DNA from: HGM04593 sp045630965
GTDB lineage: Bacteria; Bacteroidota; Bacteroidia; Bacteroidales; Bacteroidaceae
Direction of reading: 5' to 3'
Assembly: GCA_045630965.1 (NCBI GenBank)
Contig: JAZQTU010000042.1
Span: forward strand, 157,383 to 221,382
DNA: 64,000 bases
In this document: piece by piece, positions 27,528 to 37,084 of the stretch
Layout of the letters: each line of letters begins with the position of its first letter
How positions within the stretch are numbered: position 1 is the first letter of the stretch
Program-made: the position numbers and the translations under genes
The notes under the pieces: generated by a model
Told to the model about the DNA's origin: nothing
Database searches by the model: none
Seen by the model: only the letters and a program-made list of their open reading frames with translations

Positions 27528-27941
27528 TTTATACAGTTTTCAACATAATTCTGTGCAAAGTTCGCATATCATTTTATAAGTTGTGTTTTTTAGCGATATA
27601 GAGGGGATTGTATTGGTATAATTTTGAAATAAGTGGCGAATTTTTGTATTTAGTGGCGAATTACGGTATTAAATTTATTAGAAAAAGTCTAGAATTTATA
27701 CATTTCACCACAGTTCGCAAAGAAGATTGCACATTTTGAACAAATATTTGTAATAAGAAGTTGCAATGTTTTTTCATAAAAAACATCTATAAAAATAGGT
27801 TATTATAATAAAGAGGTTATCTTTGCAAAACAAGCAATGCAAAAACAGCACCCATTTGCGTCAAAAACAAATTGTTCTGTTTGCATGTTTCATTGCTTTT
27901 GCAATACACAAATACAAAAAGGACCTTTATACTACAAAATC
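27528..27941. other. Divergent intergenic region with a 20-bp tandem pair
   Basis: Between divergent genes. It contains a tandem pair of about 20 bp (aagtggcgaattttt.. at 27631, tagtggcgaattac.. at 27651, 16 of 20 identical), a - strand near-match gaactttg to the -7 box close to copy 3, and the + strand promoter at 27818. The in-frame extension of the downstream gene to 27837 begins at the predicted transcription start, so I treat it as leader. Confidence 0.6.
27818..27825 (+). promoter_or_regulatory. -7 box of the carboxyltransferase-like gene
   Basis: TATCTTTG, followed by a predicted start near 27831 and a leader of about 110 nt. No clear -33 TTTG. Confidence 0.55.
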
Positions 27942-29717
27942 ATGGAAAAGGAAATTAAATTCAGTTTGGTCTATCGCGACATGTTCCAATCATCGGGAAA
28001 ATTCCAACCTCTGGCCGATCAATTGGAGAAAGTTGCACCGGCTATAATAGAGTTGGGATGCTTCTCACGAGTTGAAACAAACGGAGGTGCATTTGAGCAG
28101 GTAAATCTCATGGCAGGTGAAAACCCCAACAACGCCGTAAGACGTTTTACCAAGCCATTCAACGATGCAGGCATACAGACACACATGCTTGACAGAGCTT
28201 TGAATGCATTAAGGATGTTCCCGGCACCTGCTGATGTAAGAAAATTGATGTATAAGGTCAAGAAGGCACAAGGTGTAGACATTACAAGAATTTTCTGTGG
28301 CTTGAACGACACAAGAAACATTATACCGTCAATCAAGTATGCTCTTGAAGCCGGTATGATTCCACAAGCAACTCTATGTATTACCTCATCTCCAATACAT
28401 ACTGTAGAATATTACAGCAATATTGCTGACGATCTTATAGATGCTGGAGCACAGGAAATCTGCCTCAAGGACATGGCCGGTATCGGCCGTCCCGATTTCC
28501 TTGGACGACTTGTAAAGAGTATTAAAGAGAAACACCCCGAAATCATCATACAATACCATGGACATAGTGGCCCTGGATTGTCGATGGCCTCAATACTGGA
28601 GGTGTGCAAGAACGGCTGTGATATAATCGACACTGCTGTTGAACCTTTATCATGGGGAAAAGTTCATCCAGATATTATCAGTGTTCAAGCAATGCTCAAA
28701 GATGCAGGTTTCAAGGTACCGGAAATAAACATGAACGCGTACATGAAAGTACGTAGCTTGACACAAGAGTTCATAGACGACTGGATGGGTGTTTTTATGG
28801 ACAACAACAATAAATTGATGAGTTCACTATTGCTGACCAGCGGCCTCCCAGGCGGTATGATGGGTTCAATGATGTCCGACCTTGCCGGTGTACACAAAGG
28901 CATAAACGGCATTCTGCAGAGCAAAGGCAAGCCGACATACACACTTGATGAACTCATGGTGGAACTGTTCAATGAAGTTGCATATGTATGGCCACGTGTA
29001 GGATACCCTCCTCTCGTAACACCATTCAGCCAATATGTAAAGAATATAGCTCTTATGAACCTGTTGTCACGCGCACAGGACGAACCACGCTTCAGTCGTA
29101 TGGACGAGAGTATGTGGGGAATGATTCTTGGCAAGAGCGGACGTCTTCCCGGTGAAGTAGCGCCAGAAATTAAAGAACTTGCAAAAGAAAAAGGCTTCGA
29201 GTTCACCGATGCAGACCCACAGACATTCTATCCTGATGCACTGGAAAAATACCGCAAGGAAATGGAAGAACTTGGATGGGATACAGGGCAGGACGACGAA
29301 GAACTGTGGGAATTCGCAATGCATGAGCGACAATACCGTGATTACAAAAGCGGTGTTGCCAAAGAGCGTTTCCTGGCAGACATAGAAAAAGCCAAAGATA
29401 GTGCAATGGCAAGCAAAGGTGTCAGCCTTGAGGAGATTAAAGCTATCAAACATGCTAAAGCAGACCCGATTGTCGCCCCAGAAAAAGGACAAATCATTTG
29501 GGAAGTTGTTGTTGAGGGAGAATCATCTGCCCCAGCCATTGGCAAGCACTACTCTGCCGACGAACTTTTCTGCACCATCATAACACCATGGGGTGAACTT
29601 CAACCGGTTGCCACAGGGCTTGGTGGACGCGTTGTTGAAGTCTGTGCAAAACAGGGAGACCATGTCAGAAGAGGCGAAATAATTGCCTACCTGCAACGAG
29701 ACGAACTTTTCAAATAA
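27942..29717 (+). CDS. Oxaloacetate decarboxylase alpha/pyruvate carboxylase B-like protein without a biotinylation lysine
   Basis: 591-residue homologue of biotin-dependent carboxyltransferase subunits. N-terminal TIM-barrel domain: YRDMFQSSGK (the family's RDxHQS, metal Asp kept, His changed to Phe, residues 12-17), KDMAGIGRP with the carboxy-lysine position Lys176, and HGH at 206-208 (metal ligands). It continues with the conserved carboxylase domain (LPGGMMGSMMSDL). The last 80 residues resemble a biotinyl domain (VAPEKGQIIWEVVV ... GGRVVEVCAKQGDHVRRGEIIAYL), but the turn that should read EAMKM reads TPWGE (548-552), so the biotin lysine is absent. The LRGQN motif is also changed. It could be a non-biotinylated or repurposed enzyme, or use a separate carrier. 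Start at MEKEIKF. Confidence 0.78.
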   Translation: MEKEIKFSLVYRDMFQSSGKFQPLADQLEKVAPAIIELGCFSRVETNGGAFEQVNLMAGENPNNAVRRFTKPFNDAGIQTHMLDRALNALRMFPAPADVRKLMYKVKKAQGVDITRIFCGLNDTRNIIPSIKYALEAGMIPQATLCITSSPIHTVEYYSNIADDLIDAGAQEICLKDMAGIGRPDFLGRLVKSIKEKHPEIIIQYHGHSGPGLSMASILEVCKNGCDIIDTAVEPLSWGKVHPDIISVQAMLKDAGFKVPEINMNAYMKVRSLTQEFIDDWMGVFMDNNNKLMSSLLLTSGLPGGMMGSMMSDLAGVHKGINGILQSKGKPTYTLDELMVELFNEVAYVWPRVGYPPLVTPFSQYVKNIALMNLLSRAQDEPRFSRMDESMWGMILGKSGRLPGEVAPEIKELAKEKGFEFTDADPQTFYPDALEKYRKEMEELGWDTGQDDEELWEFAMHERQYRDYKSGVAKERFLADIEKAKDSAMASKGVSLEEIKAIKHAKADPIVAPEKGQIIWEVVVEGESSAPAIGKHYSADELFCTIITPWGELQPVATGLGGRVVEVCAKQGDHVRRGEIIAYLQRDELFK

Positions 29718-29721
29718 TCAT

Positions 29722-29761
29722 AAAGGAAAACGGTAACAATTTCTTGTTACCGTTTTCCTTT
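29722..29761. terminator. Bidirectional terminator
   Basis: A perfect 18-bp stem aaaggaaaacggtaacaa/ttgttaccgttttccttt with loop tttc. The TAA stop of the EamA gene lies inside the right arm. Confidence 0.88.
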
Positions 29762-30706
29762 ATTTATTATGTAGATACCTATCGTGGCCAAACCTGCAGC
29801 TACGAGATATTTCCAATAGAAAGGTTCGTCAAGACATAGACATGACGTCATTGCACCTACCACAGGTATCAAAGAATTGTAGATTGCCACCTTGCCTACA
29901 GGATTGCAACTGAGCAATTTGTTGTACAAGGCAAATCCCAGTGTCGATATACACACCAACAGTCCAAGTATCACAGCACCAGTAAATGTAATAACAGGTA
30001 AATTACCGCCAAGAATAACTCCTGGAAAGACAAGGAAAGCACCTCCTATGGCAAGACTATAGCCTGTAGCAACAAAGACATCGGCATGTTTTCCCAGACC
30101 TCGGGTCATAAGACCAGCAAAAGCGGCACACATGGCATTCAGGACAATCATACCATCGCCTATCATCGTAAATTCTCCACTGGCACCGTTACCCATATTC
30201 AAGGCAAGTATACCTACAAAACCGACTGCACATCCTGTTATCTTTTTAATTGTCAGTTTATCACTCTTGAAAAAGAGACATGCAAGGAGTACAAGCATAA
30301 ATACACCCAATGAATTGAGTATTGCTGCACGTGCACCATCACTGTGAGAAAGACCGATATAAAAGAAGGCATAATGCAAAGATGTATTCAGCAATGCAAA
30401 AAGAAGGATATACAATACCCCACCACTGCTATTAACCTTGAAACTGCGTCCAAAGATACGCGCTATAATAAGTATAAGTGTTCCTGAAATAAAAAAACGT
30501 ATGCCAGCAAAGAGCATCTTGCTTCCTGTCATGGCTGTAGTTATGCCGAATTCCGCAAATCCAAGTTTGATGAGCGGATATGCCCATCCCCAGGATATCG
30601 CTGCAGAGAGTGCAAATACAACTACCCACAACGGACGTTGAAAGAGCGGAACACTCTTTTTATCACCGACAGGCAAAGTATTCAATTCTTTTTTATTTGT
30701 ATCCAT
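29747..30706 (-). CDS. EamA-family (DMT) transporter
   Basis: 319-residue inner-membrane protein with ten hydrophobic segments arranged as two EamA repeats (for example WVVVFALSAAISWGWAYPLIKLG near the N-terminus and VPVVGAMTSCLCLDEPF near residue 285 with the conserved E-P of the second repeat). Members of the drug/metabolite transporter superfamily export amino acids, sugars or drugs; the substrate cannot be inferred. It is the last gene of the CHU_C protein-uvrA-EamA transcript, 17 bp after uvrA. Confidence 0.85.
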   Translation of the reverse strand: MDTNKKELNTLPVGDKKSVPLFQRPLWVVVFALSAAISWGWAYPLIKLGFAEFGITTAMTGSKMLFAGIRFFISGTLILIIARIFGRSFKVNSSGGVLYILLFALLNTSLHYAFFYIGLSHSDGARAAILNSLGVFMLVLLACLFFKSDKLTIKKITGCAVGFVGILALNMGNGASGEFTMIGDGMIVLNAMCAAFAGLMTRGLGKHADVFVATGYSLAIGGAFLVFPGVILGGNLPVITFTGAVILGLLVCISTLGFALYNKLLSCNPVGKVAIYNSLIPVVGAMTSCLCLDEPFYWKYLVAAGLATIGIYIINKGKR

Positions 30707-30723
30707 GTAAAATTCGGCAAATA

Positions 30724-33549
30724 TTATTTCTCCAGCTCTTTCGCAAGGTATGGCGCTGTGTGCCCAACTCCTTTCGCAACAATTTCCTCTGGCGTACCAG
30801 TTGCCATAACCATTCCTCCGTCACGACCACCTTCCGGTCCCATATCTATTATATAATCTGCCATTTTTATCACATCAAGGTTATGTTCGATAATGACAAC
30901 CGTATTTCCTTTATCTACAAGCCTGTTAATTACATTCATCAGCACACGTATGTCCTCAAAATGCAATCCCGTTGTAGGTTCGTCAAGGAGGTACAGAGTT
31001 TTGCCGGTATCACGTTTCGACAATTCTGTTGCGAGTTTTACACGTTGACTCTCACCTCCCGACAGAGTTGTTGACGGTTGTCCCAGTTTTATATATCCCA
31101 AGCCCACCTCTTGCAGTACTTTAATCTTATTCAGGATTACCGGTACATTCTCGAAAAACTCTACAGCCATGTTTATTGTCATGTCAAGCACATCGGCTAT
31201 AGACTTACCCTTATAACGGACTTCAAGTGTCTCACGGTTATAACGTTTGCCGTGGCACACCTCGCAAGGTACCATTACATCCGGAAGGAAATTCATCTCA
31301 AGCGTCTTATATCCGTTTCCACTGCAAGCTTCACAACGGCCTCCTGTCACATTGAACGAAAAACGTCCGGGTTTATAACCGCGTATCTTGGCTTCGGGCA
31401 AATCGACAAAAAGATTACGGATGTCAGCAAACACACCGGTGTAAGTAGCCGGGTTAGAACGTGGAGTGCGCCCCAACGGTGACTGATCGACATCAACAAT
31501 CTTGTCAATATTCTCAACACCTTCAATTCTGTCATACTCCAAAGGCTCACGTATTGCGCGATAAAAATGCTTTGCAAGTATCGGTTGCAATGTATTGTTC
31601 ACAAGAGATGATTTTCCTCCACCCGACACGCCTGTGACACATATGAGTTTTCCAAGAGGGAACTCAACGTCTACATTCTTAAGGTTATTTCCTTTCGCTC
31701 CGAATATCCTTATTGATTTCCCGTTACCTTTGCGACGTTCAACAGGTATCTCAATTTTTTCTTCACCATTGAGATATCTTGCAGTCATTGTATTACCTTT
31801 AAGCATTTCCGAAGGTGTACCGGCAAATACAATCTCACCACCCTTACGTCCTGCTTTTGGACCTAGGTCTATGACATAATCGGCTGCAAGCATTATATCA
31901 CGGTCATGTTCTACAACTATGACTGTATTTCCAAGATCACGCAACGACTTCAACGACCCTATAAGCCTGTCATTGTCACGCGGATGCAAACCAATACTCG
32001 GCTCATCAAGGATATAGAAGACATTGACAAGCTGCGACCCAACCTGAGTTGCAAGACGTATACGCTGCCCCTCACCACCCGACAGCGATGCAGAAGCACG
32101 GTTAAGTGACAGATATCCAAGGCCGACATCAAGCAGGAAACCTATTCGCGACTGAATCTCTTTCACAATTTCACCAGCAATGGCACGCTGCTTTTCTGTC
32201 AGATGATTTTCCAGATCTGCCAACCACTCATGCAACTGAGCAAGATCCATTGAAGAGAGTTCTGATATATTTTTTCCATTCAGACGATAATGCAATGCCT
32301 CCTTGTTAAGGCGTGCACCACCACATTCGGGACATATCTGCATTGCAGAGAACTGCTCTGCCCAACGTAACTCCTTTGCCGACACACCGGTATCCTTTTG
32401 CAGTTGTATATACTTTACAAGACCGTCATATGTCGAAACACTGTCGTAGAACATCTCCGATGAGCTATTCAACTTCAAAGGAACAGGAGAACCGTACAGA
32501 ATTTCATCTATTGCTTCGTCCGGCAACTCCTCAACAGGAGTATGCAAATCGGCTTCATAACGGACAAGGACAGCCTCTATCTGTTGGAATATTGAAGAGC
32601 GGCGGTATTTTCCAAGCGGAGCCAATGCGCCATCATATACAGACAAAGAACGGTCGGGAACGACTTTGTCAACATCAACGCAACTGACAACACCCAATCC
32701 TTTACACTTGGGACAGAATCCCTGCGGAGAATTGAATGAAAAGTTATGAGGATCGGGGTCCTTATAAGACAAACCGGTTACAGGACACATAAGATGCTTG
32801 CTGTAATGGCGCACATTGCCCGAAGGCATCTCCATAATCATCACCAGACCATTTCCCTGAGCCATTGTCGTAGCAAGACTCTGCTTGAGACGTTGGGTAT
32901 CCTTGGCATCGACAATTAGCTTGTCCACGACAACTTCGATATCATGAATCTTATACCTTTCAAGCATCATACCACGTGTCATCTCGCACATCTCGCCATC
33001 AATACGCACATTGAGATACCCCTTGTGCATCATCTGCTCAAAAAGTTCCTTGTAATGTCCTTTGCGTCCTTTCACAAGCGGTGCAAGCATATACACACGC
33101 TTGCCGTCATACTCCTCAAGCAGCAGTTCCAGAATTCTCTCTTCGGTATATTTGACCATTTTCTCACCCGACAGGTAGGAATACGCATCGGCAGCCCTCG
33201 AATAGAGCAAGCGCAAATAGTCATATATCTCTGTTGTAGTACCCACTGTTGAACGCGGGTTCTTGTTTGTCGTTTTTTGTTCTATTGATATTACAGGACT
33301 TAACCCAGTTATCTTGTCAACATCGGGACGCTCCATACCTCCAAGGAAGTTACGCGCATATGTTGAGAATGTTTCAAGATAACGGCGTTGACCTTCGGCA
33401 AATATTGTATCAAAGGCCAACGATGACTTTCCACTGCCGCTAAGACCGGTTATAACAGTCAATGAATCGTGCGGAATCTCCACATCAACATTCTTCAGGT
33501 TATGGACACGTGCACCATAAACCTCTATCTTACCTCTTTCTCCTTCCAC
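30724..33549 (-). CDS. uvrA: Excinuclease ABC subunit UvrA
   Basis: Damage-recognition ATPase of nucleotide excision repair. Two ABC modules: Walker A GLSGSGKSS (about residue 35) and GVSGGGKSS (about 650), signatures NRASASLSGGEGQRIRLA and PSTTLSGGESQRVKLA, with matching Walker B DEPSIGLHPRD and DEPTTGLHFED. The C-terminal zinc finger is intact (CEAC ... CEVC). The first CxxC site is missing (residues 118-131 read SRAADAYSYLSGEK) and the second retains C255, C279 and C282 but has Thr258 instead of Cys. 941 residues, normal length. It starts 11 bp after the type IX-sorted protein gene. Confidence 0.95.
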   Translation of the reverse strand: MEGERGKIEVYGARVHNLKNVDVEIPHDSLTVITGLSGSGKSSLAFDTIFAEGQRRYLETFSTYARNFLGGMERPDVDKITGLSPVISIEQKTTNKNPRSTVGTTTEIYDYLRLLYSRAADAYSYLSGEKMVKYTEERILELLLEEYDGKRVYMLAPLVKGRKGHYKELFEQMMHKGYLNVRIDGEMCEMTRGMMLERYKIHDIEVVVDKLIVDAKDTQRLKQSLATTMAQGNGLVMIMEMPSGNVRHYSKHLMCPVTGLSYKDPDPHNFSFNSPQGFCPKCKGLGVVSCVDVDKVVPDRSLSVYDGALAPLGKYRRSSIFQQIEAVLVRYEADLHTPVEELPDEAIDEILYGSPVPLKLNSSSEMFYDSVSTYDGLVKYIQLQKDTGVSAKELRWAEQFSAMQICPECGGARLNKEALHYRLNGKNISELSSMDLAQLHEWLADLENHLTEKQRAIAGEIVKEIQSRIGFLLDVGLGYLSLNRASASLSGGEGQRIRLATQVGSQLVNVFYILDEPSIGLHPRDNDRLIGSLKSLRDLGNTVIVVEHDRDIMLAADYVIDLGPKAGRKGGEIVFAGTPSEMLKGNTMTARYLNGEEKIEIPVERRKGNGKSIRIFGAKGNNLKNVDVEFPLGKLICVTGVSGGGKSSLVNNTLQPILAKHFYRAIREPLEYDRIEGVENIDKIVDVDQSPLGRTPRSNPATYTGVFADIRNLFVDLPEAKIRGYKPGRFSFNVTGGRCEACSGNGYKTLEMNFLPDVMVPCEVCHGKRYNRETLEVRYKGKSIADVLDMTINMAVEFFENVPVILNKIKVLQEVGLGYIKLGQPSTTLSGGESQRVKLATELSKRDTGKTLYLLDEPTTGLHFEDIRVLMNVINRLVDKGNTVVIIEHNLDVIKMADYIIDMGPEGGRDGGMVMATGTPEEIVAKGVGHTAPYLAKELEK

Positions 33550-33560
33550 TTCCCTTCAAA

Positions 33561-34289
33561 TTAGTTTCCGTAATCTTCGTTATATCCACGCAACAGATTC
33601 ACATCCTTGCGGAACTCATACTCTATACCATCAGCACCTTTGGCCTTGACAACAACAAAATAGACTCCGGCCTTTACCGGTTCGCCTTTATATGTACCAT
33701 CCCAGCCACACTCCTCACAATCGATTTCCTCAAGCCCCCAAGAATAGAGTTGCTGTCCCCAACGGTTAAATATCGCAGCATGGAACGATACCAGAGACTT
33801 CGCATTATACACATTGAAATAGTCATTTATACCGTCACCGTTCGGTGAAAAGGCATTAGGTACTTCCAAAGATGATTCAGCCAATATAATTCGGAATGGT
33901 TCATACACTTCATTGCCATACTCCCAATATATATCACTGTTCTCATTGTTTGTATATATTATCTTTGGCTGTATTATTGTTGCACCACTTGTCTCTATAT
34001 TTATATCAACATCTGCATCGTAGCGTGTCAAATATGGTGTTTCCTCACCCTCTCTCGTAAACGTCCATGCTATAACCAGAGAATACCCCTCCACCTCTTC
34101 GGCATTGGCAGAGAGCAATACCCTCACCGGAGCCTCTCCTGAAAACTCATCACCAGGAGCCAGGTCTGCTGTTTCCCCTTTTGGATCGGAGACAGATGCC
34201 GATGGCTGTGGTTCTACAGGTGAGTTATCCTGTGCATACAAGGAATACGCCAAAAAAAACGCAAAAAGCAATAATATATATCTTTTCAT
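33561..34289 (-). CDS. Secreted protein with type IX secretion type B sorting domain (CHU_C)
   Basis: 242 residues with signal peptide (MKRYILLLFAFFLAYSLYAQ), a Pro/Ser/Glu-rich linker, an Ig/PKD-like middle part (about 45-145) and a gliding-motility-associated C-terminal domain: VPNAFSPNGDGINDYFNV, IFNRWGQQLYSW, WDGTYKGEPVKAGVYFVVV and a final KDVNLLRG. That domain is the type B signal for secretion through the type IX system. The short passenger suggests an adaptor or surface structural protein. It is first in a transcript with uvrA, an unexpected partner. Confidence 0.88.
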   Translation of the reverse strand: MKRYILLLFAFFLAYSLYAQDNSPVEPQPSASVSDPKGETADLAPGDEFSGEAPVRVLLSANAEEVEGYSLVIAWTFTREGEETPYLTRYDADVDINIETSGATIIQPKIIYTNNENSDIYWEYGNEVYEPFRIILAESSLEVPNAFSPNGDGINDYFNVYNAKSLVSFHAAIFNRWGQQLYSWGLEEIDCEECGWDGTYKGEPVKAGVYFVVVKAKGADGIEYEFRKDVNLLRGYNEDYGN

Positions 34290-34502
34290 AAACCTGTTTT
34301 TCGCCTTATAGAATAGCTTATTTTACAAAAATAGAAAAACCACACGACAAAACCGCAAGAATAACGTTTTTTTAGAAACTGATTTTATTTGCAAAAGAAA
34401 GAACAACTACACATTTCAACTTTTAATACATCAGATACAAATATTCAATATAAAATTGTATCTTCGCAAGATATTAGAATTTAGCAGAAAAGGTTTTACG
34501 AC

Positions 34503-36350
34503 ATGACACGATTAAAACATATATTCATACTGTTTGTTGCATTGGCTGTAGGTACATGCGTTAAAGCTCAAGAAAACAGTACAATAACACATACCGTAAA
34601 CAAAGGTCAGACTCTCTACTCTATCTCGAAACTGTACAATACAACCGTGGAGGATATTATAAGAATCAATCCCGGAAGTGCAAATACTCTTTCTGTAGGG
34701 CAGAAACTAACAATTCCACTTACAAACAGTGAAAGTACATCAAAGGCCATCATCAACAGGAGTGATGACGGAAGTATATATCATACAATAAAGAGTGGAG
34801 AAACCCTCTACCGTCTTGGAAAGATGTACGGCATTACACCACAGGAGATATGCGATGCAAACCCTGGACTTTCGACAAACAACTTCCGTGTTGGCGAAAC
34901 CATACGTATACCAAGAATTGCCGAGAATGCCGAAATTCTTGCTGATCAGGAAGAGAAAAAAGAGAAAGAGCCTGTGTTAACACCTCAGGAGAAGCCTCAA
35001 TACCAATATCATATAAAGCACAAGGGCAAAAAAGGAGAAACTGTCGAGAGCCTTGCAAAAAGATATAAGGTATCACAAGAAGATATCATTGCTGCAAACC
35101 CGGAACTGGCAAGTGGCAGAGTGACAAAGAAGACTGTTGTCATAATTCCCATGGACAAGAAAAAAAGGGAGGTTACAGAAAAGAATGTCACAAATCAAGA
35201 AATGACAACCGACAATTCAAAGCCACAGATTCCCGAGACAAAGAATTATAATGACGGTGTTCTTAAAGTAGCCATTGTACTTCCATTCCTGCTCGACAGC
35301 TACGCTCCTACAGAACAGGGAAGAATGATAGAATACTATCAAGGTTTTCTTATGGCTGTAGAGAAGCTCAAATCAATAGGCTATTCATTTGAGATAAACA
35401 CATTTGATTCGGGGCCACAGGAGAATAGTCTGCAGGAATTATTGTCAAGCGGTGCTTTGGACAACATGGAACTGATTATCGGTGCCATGTATCCCAACCA
35501 CAACAAGGAATTGGCAAATTTTGCATATGACAAAAAGATACCTCTTGTAATTCCATTCACAAACAAGGACAATGAGATATTCCGCAACCCAATGGTATAC
35601 TGCGTCAACTCATTGCAGTCGTTCCTTATACACGACATAGTCAAGCATTTCATGTCAACATTCAACAATGCAAATGTGATTTTTGTAGAGGAGGAAGGAG
35701 AAAAGAGCAACAAGAAGGAATTCATTAACAGACTGACAGACGAACTTGATATAAACTCAATTCCCAATGTCACGATTCCAATGGACAACCTTGTAACGGA
35801 AGAGACAACACTCATAACATTAAAAGAGTTCCTGCATGAAGAGAAAGAGAACATCATAATCCCGACTTCGTCTTCATCAGCAACACTGAACACATTGTTG
35901 CCTACACTGCAACAGGCAAATATCATTGACACACTGGACATCCCTTCATACAAACTGTTCGGATATCCAGAATGGCAGATCTATGCAAAGGACACACGTG
36001 AACAGATGTACGAGGTTGATACATATTTCTATGCAACATTCTACAGCCACTATTCTATCCCTGAAATCACACGTTTCCAGGAAGAATATATCAAGCGCTA
36101 CAACTGCAGCATACAGAATATATATCCAAGATACGGTATGCTGGGATATGACACCGGATATTTCTTCCTTCTTGCAACAAGCATATACGGTGAACAGCTT
36201 GCCGAAAAGATAAACGAACTTGAATACACCCCGATACAGACAGGTTTCCTGTTCGAAAGATTCAATAACGGAGCTATGATAAACAAGAAGATCAACTTCA
36301 TACACTACACTCCTGAATATAGAATCGAAAAGATTGACTTCGAACAATGA
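34503..36350 (+). CDS. LysM-repeat protein with periplasmic-binding-protein-like domain
   Basis: 615 residues. Signal peptide MTRLKHIFILFVALAVGTCVKAQ, then three LysM modules: HTVNKGQTLYSISKLYNTTVEDIIRINPG (about residue 31), HTIKSGETLYRLGKMYGITPQEICDANPG (about 96) and HIKHKGKKGETVESLAKRYKVSQ (about 166). A Lys-rich linker leads to a type I periplasmic-binding-like fold from about 255 (KVAIVLPFLLD, then GAMYPNHNKELANFA). LysM binds peptidoglycan; the second domain resembles amino-acid ABC substrate-binding proteins but no transporter is nearby. Its stop overlaps the next start (ATGA), so it is coupled to the beta-barrel protein. Confidence 0.87.
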   Translation: MTRLKHIFILFVALAVGTCVKAQENSTITHTVNKGQTLYSISKLYNTTVEDIIRINPGSANTLSVGQKLTIPLTNSESTSKAIINRSDDGSIYHTIKSGETLYRLGKMYGITPQEICDANPGLSTNNFRVGETIRIPRIAENAEILADQEEKKEKEPVLTPQEKPQYQYHIKHKGKKGETVESLAKRYKVSQEDIIAANPELASGRVTKKTVVIIPMDKKKREVTEKNVTNQEMTTDNSKPQIPETKNYNDGVLKVAIVLPFLLDSYAPTEQGRMIEYYQGFLMAVEKLKSIGYSFEINTFDSGPQENSLQELLSSGALDNMELIIGAMYPNHNKELANFAYDKKIPLVIPFTNKDNEIFRNPMVYCVNSLQSFLIHDIVKHFMSTFNNANVIFVEEEGEKSNKKEFINRLTDELDINSIPNVTIPMDNLVTEETTLITLKEFLHEEKENIIIPTSSSSATLNTLLPTLQQANIIDTLDIPSYKLFGYPEWQIYAKDTREQMYEVDTYFYATFYSHYSIPEITRFQEEYIKRYNCSIQNIYPRYGMLGYDTGYFFLLATSIYGEQLAEKINELEYTPIQTGFLFERFNNGAMINKKINFIHYTPEYRIEKIDFEQ

Positions 36351-37030
36351 ATAGAGTTACATCGATAATATTCACACTGTTGTTTGCAATTTGCGCCAAC
36401 GCACAGGTAGAAGAGCCACGCAGCAGATTCGAGGTCGGCGTTGCCGGTGGAACAAACATCAATAAAATGGAGTTCCAGCCGTCAATACGACAGAAGTTCC
36501 TGCATGGATGGGGAGGAGGACTAACCATGCGTTATACAAGCGAAAAATATTTCAGCATGATATGCGCTACACAATTGGAGGTCAACTTCTCGCAACGTGG
36601 TTGGGAGGAAGATTTCGATGACGGGACCAATAACAGCTATATAAGGGTTATTGATTATGTGGAAATACCATTTTTCGCACATCTTGCATGGGGCAAGGAG
36701 GAACGCGGGTTCCAGTTTTTCCTTAACCTAGGACCACAATTCGGTTTTTTCCTTGACGAAAGAGAGAATTACAAAGGAGATTGGGGTATAACGGACCGCC
36801 CTACTGCATTAAGGCCAATATATGGCAAGGCGATTGAAAACACATTTGATTATGGTATTGCAGGAGGTCTTGGTGTAGAATGGAAGACAAAAGCCGGCAA
36901 TTTCTTTGTAGAAGGACGTTACTATTATGGATTGGCAGACATATTCGGTAACTCAAAAACCGATGATTTTGGACGTTCCGCCAACCTTACAATCTATGCA
37001 AGACTGGGTTATTCAATAAGAATCTTCTAA
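36347..37030 (+). CDS. Outer-membrane beta-barrel protein (porin-like, PF13568 type)
   Basis: 227 residues with signal peptide (MNRVTSIIFTLLFAICANAQ) and alternating amphipathic strands, for example FEVGVAGGTNINKM near residue 28 and YARLGYSIRIF at the C-terminus ending in Phe, typical of outer-membrane proteins. It belongs to the broad OMP_b-brl_2 group that also contains PorT of the type IX system, but PorT-specific similarity is not evident. It is translationally coupled to the LysM protein, suggesting an envelope pair bridging peptidoglycan and outer membrane. Confidence 0.8.
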   Translation: MNRVTSIIFTLLFAICANAQVEEPRSRFEVGVAGGTNINKMEFQPSIRQKFLHGWGGGLTMRYTSEKYFSMICATQLEVNFSQRGWEEDFDDGTNNSYIRVIDYVEIPFFAHLAWGKEERGFQFFLNLGPQFGFFLDERENYKGDWGITDRPTALRPIYGKAIENTFDYGIAGGLGVEWKTKAGNFFVEGRYYYGLADIFGNSKTDDFGRSANLTIYARLGYSIRIF

Positions 37031-37070
37031 TACAAAAAGAGGTCTTTATTGCTAAAGACCTCTTTTTGTA
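37031..37070. terminator. Bidirectional terminator
   Basis: 18-bp perfect stem tacaaaaagaggtcttta/taaagacctctttttgta with loop ttgc, between convergent genes. Confidence 0.88.
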
Positions 37071-37084
37071 TTATTGTTTGAGAA

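Noticed and set aside
27837..27941. 35-codon N-terminal extension of the carboxyltransferase-like protein
   Set aside because: It would begin a few bases after the predicted transcription start and is not family-like; MEKEIKF is the conserved-looking start.
36347..37030. PorT of the type IX secretion system
   Set aside because: Only general similarity to the beta-barrel group; PorT-specific features and other por genes are absent here.
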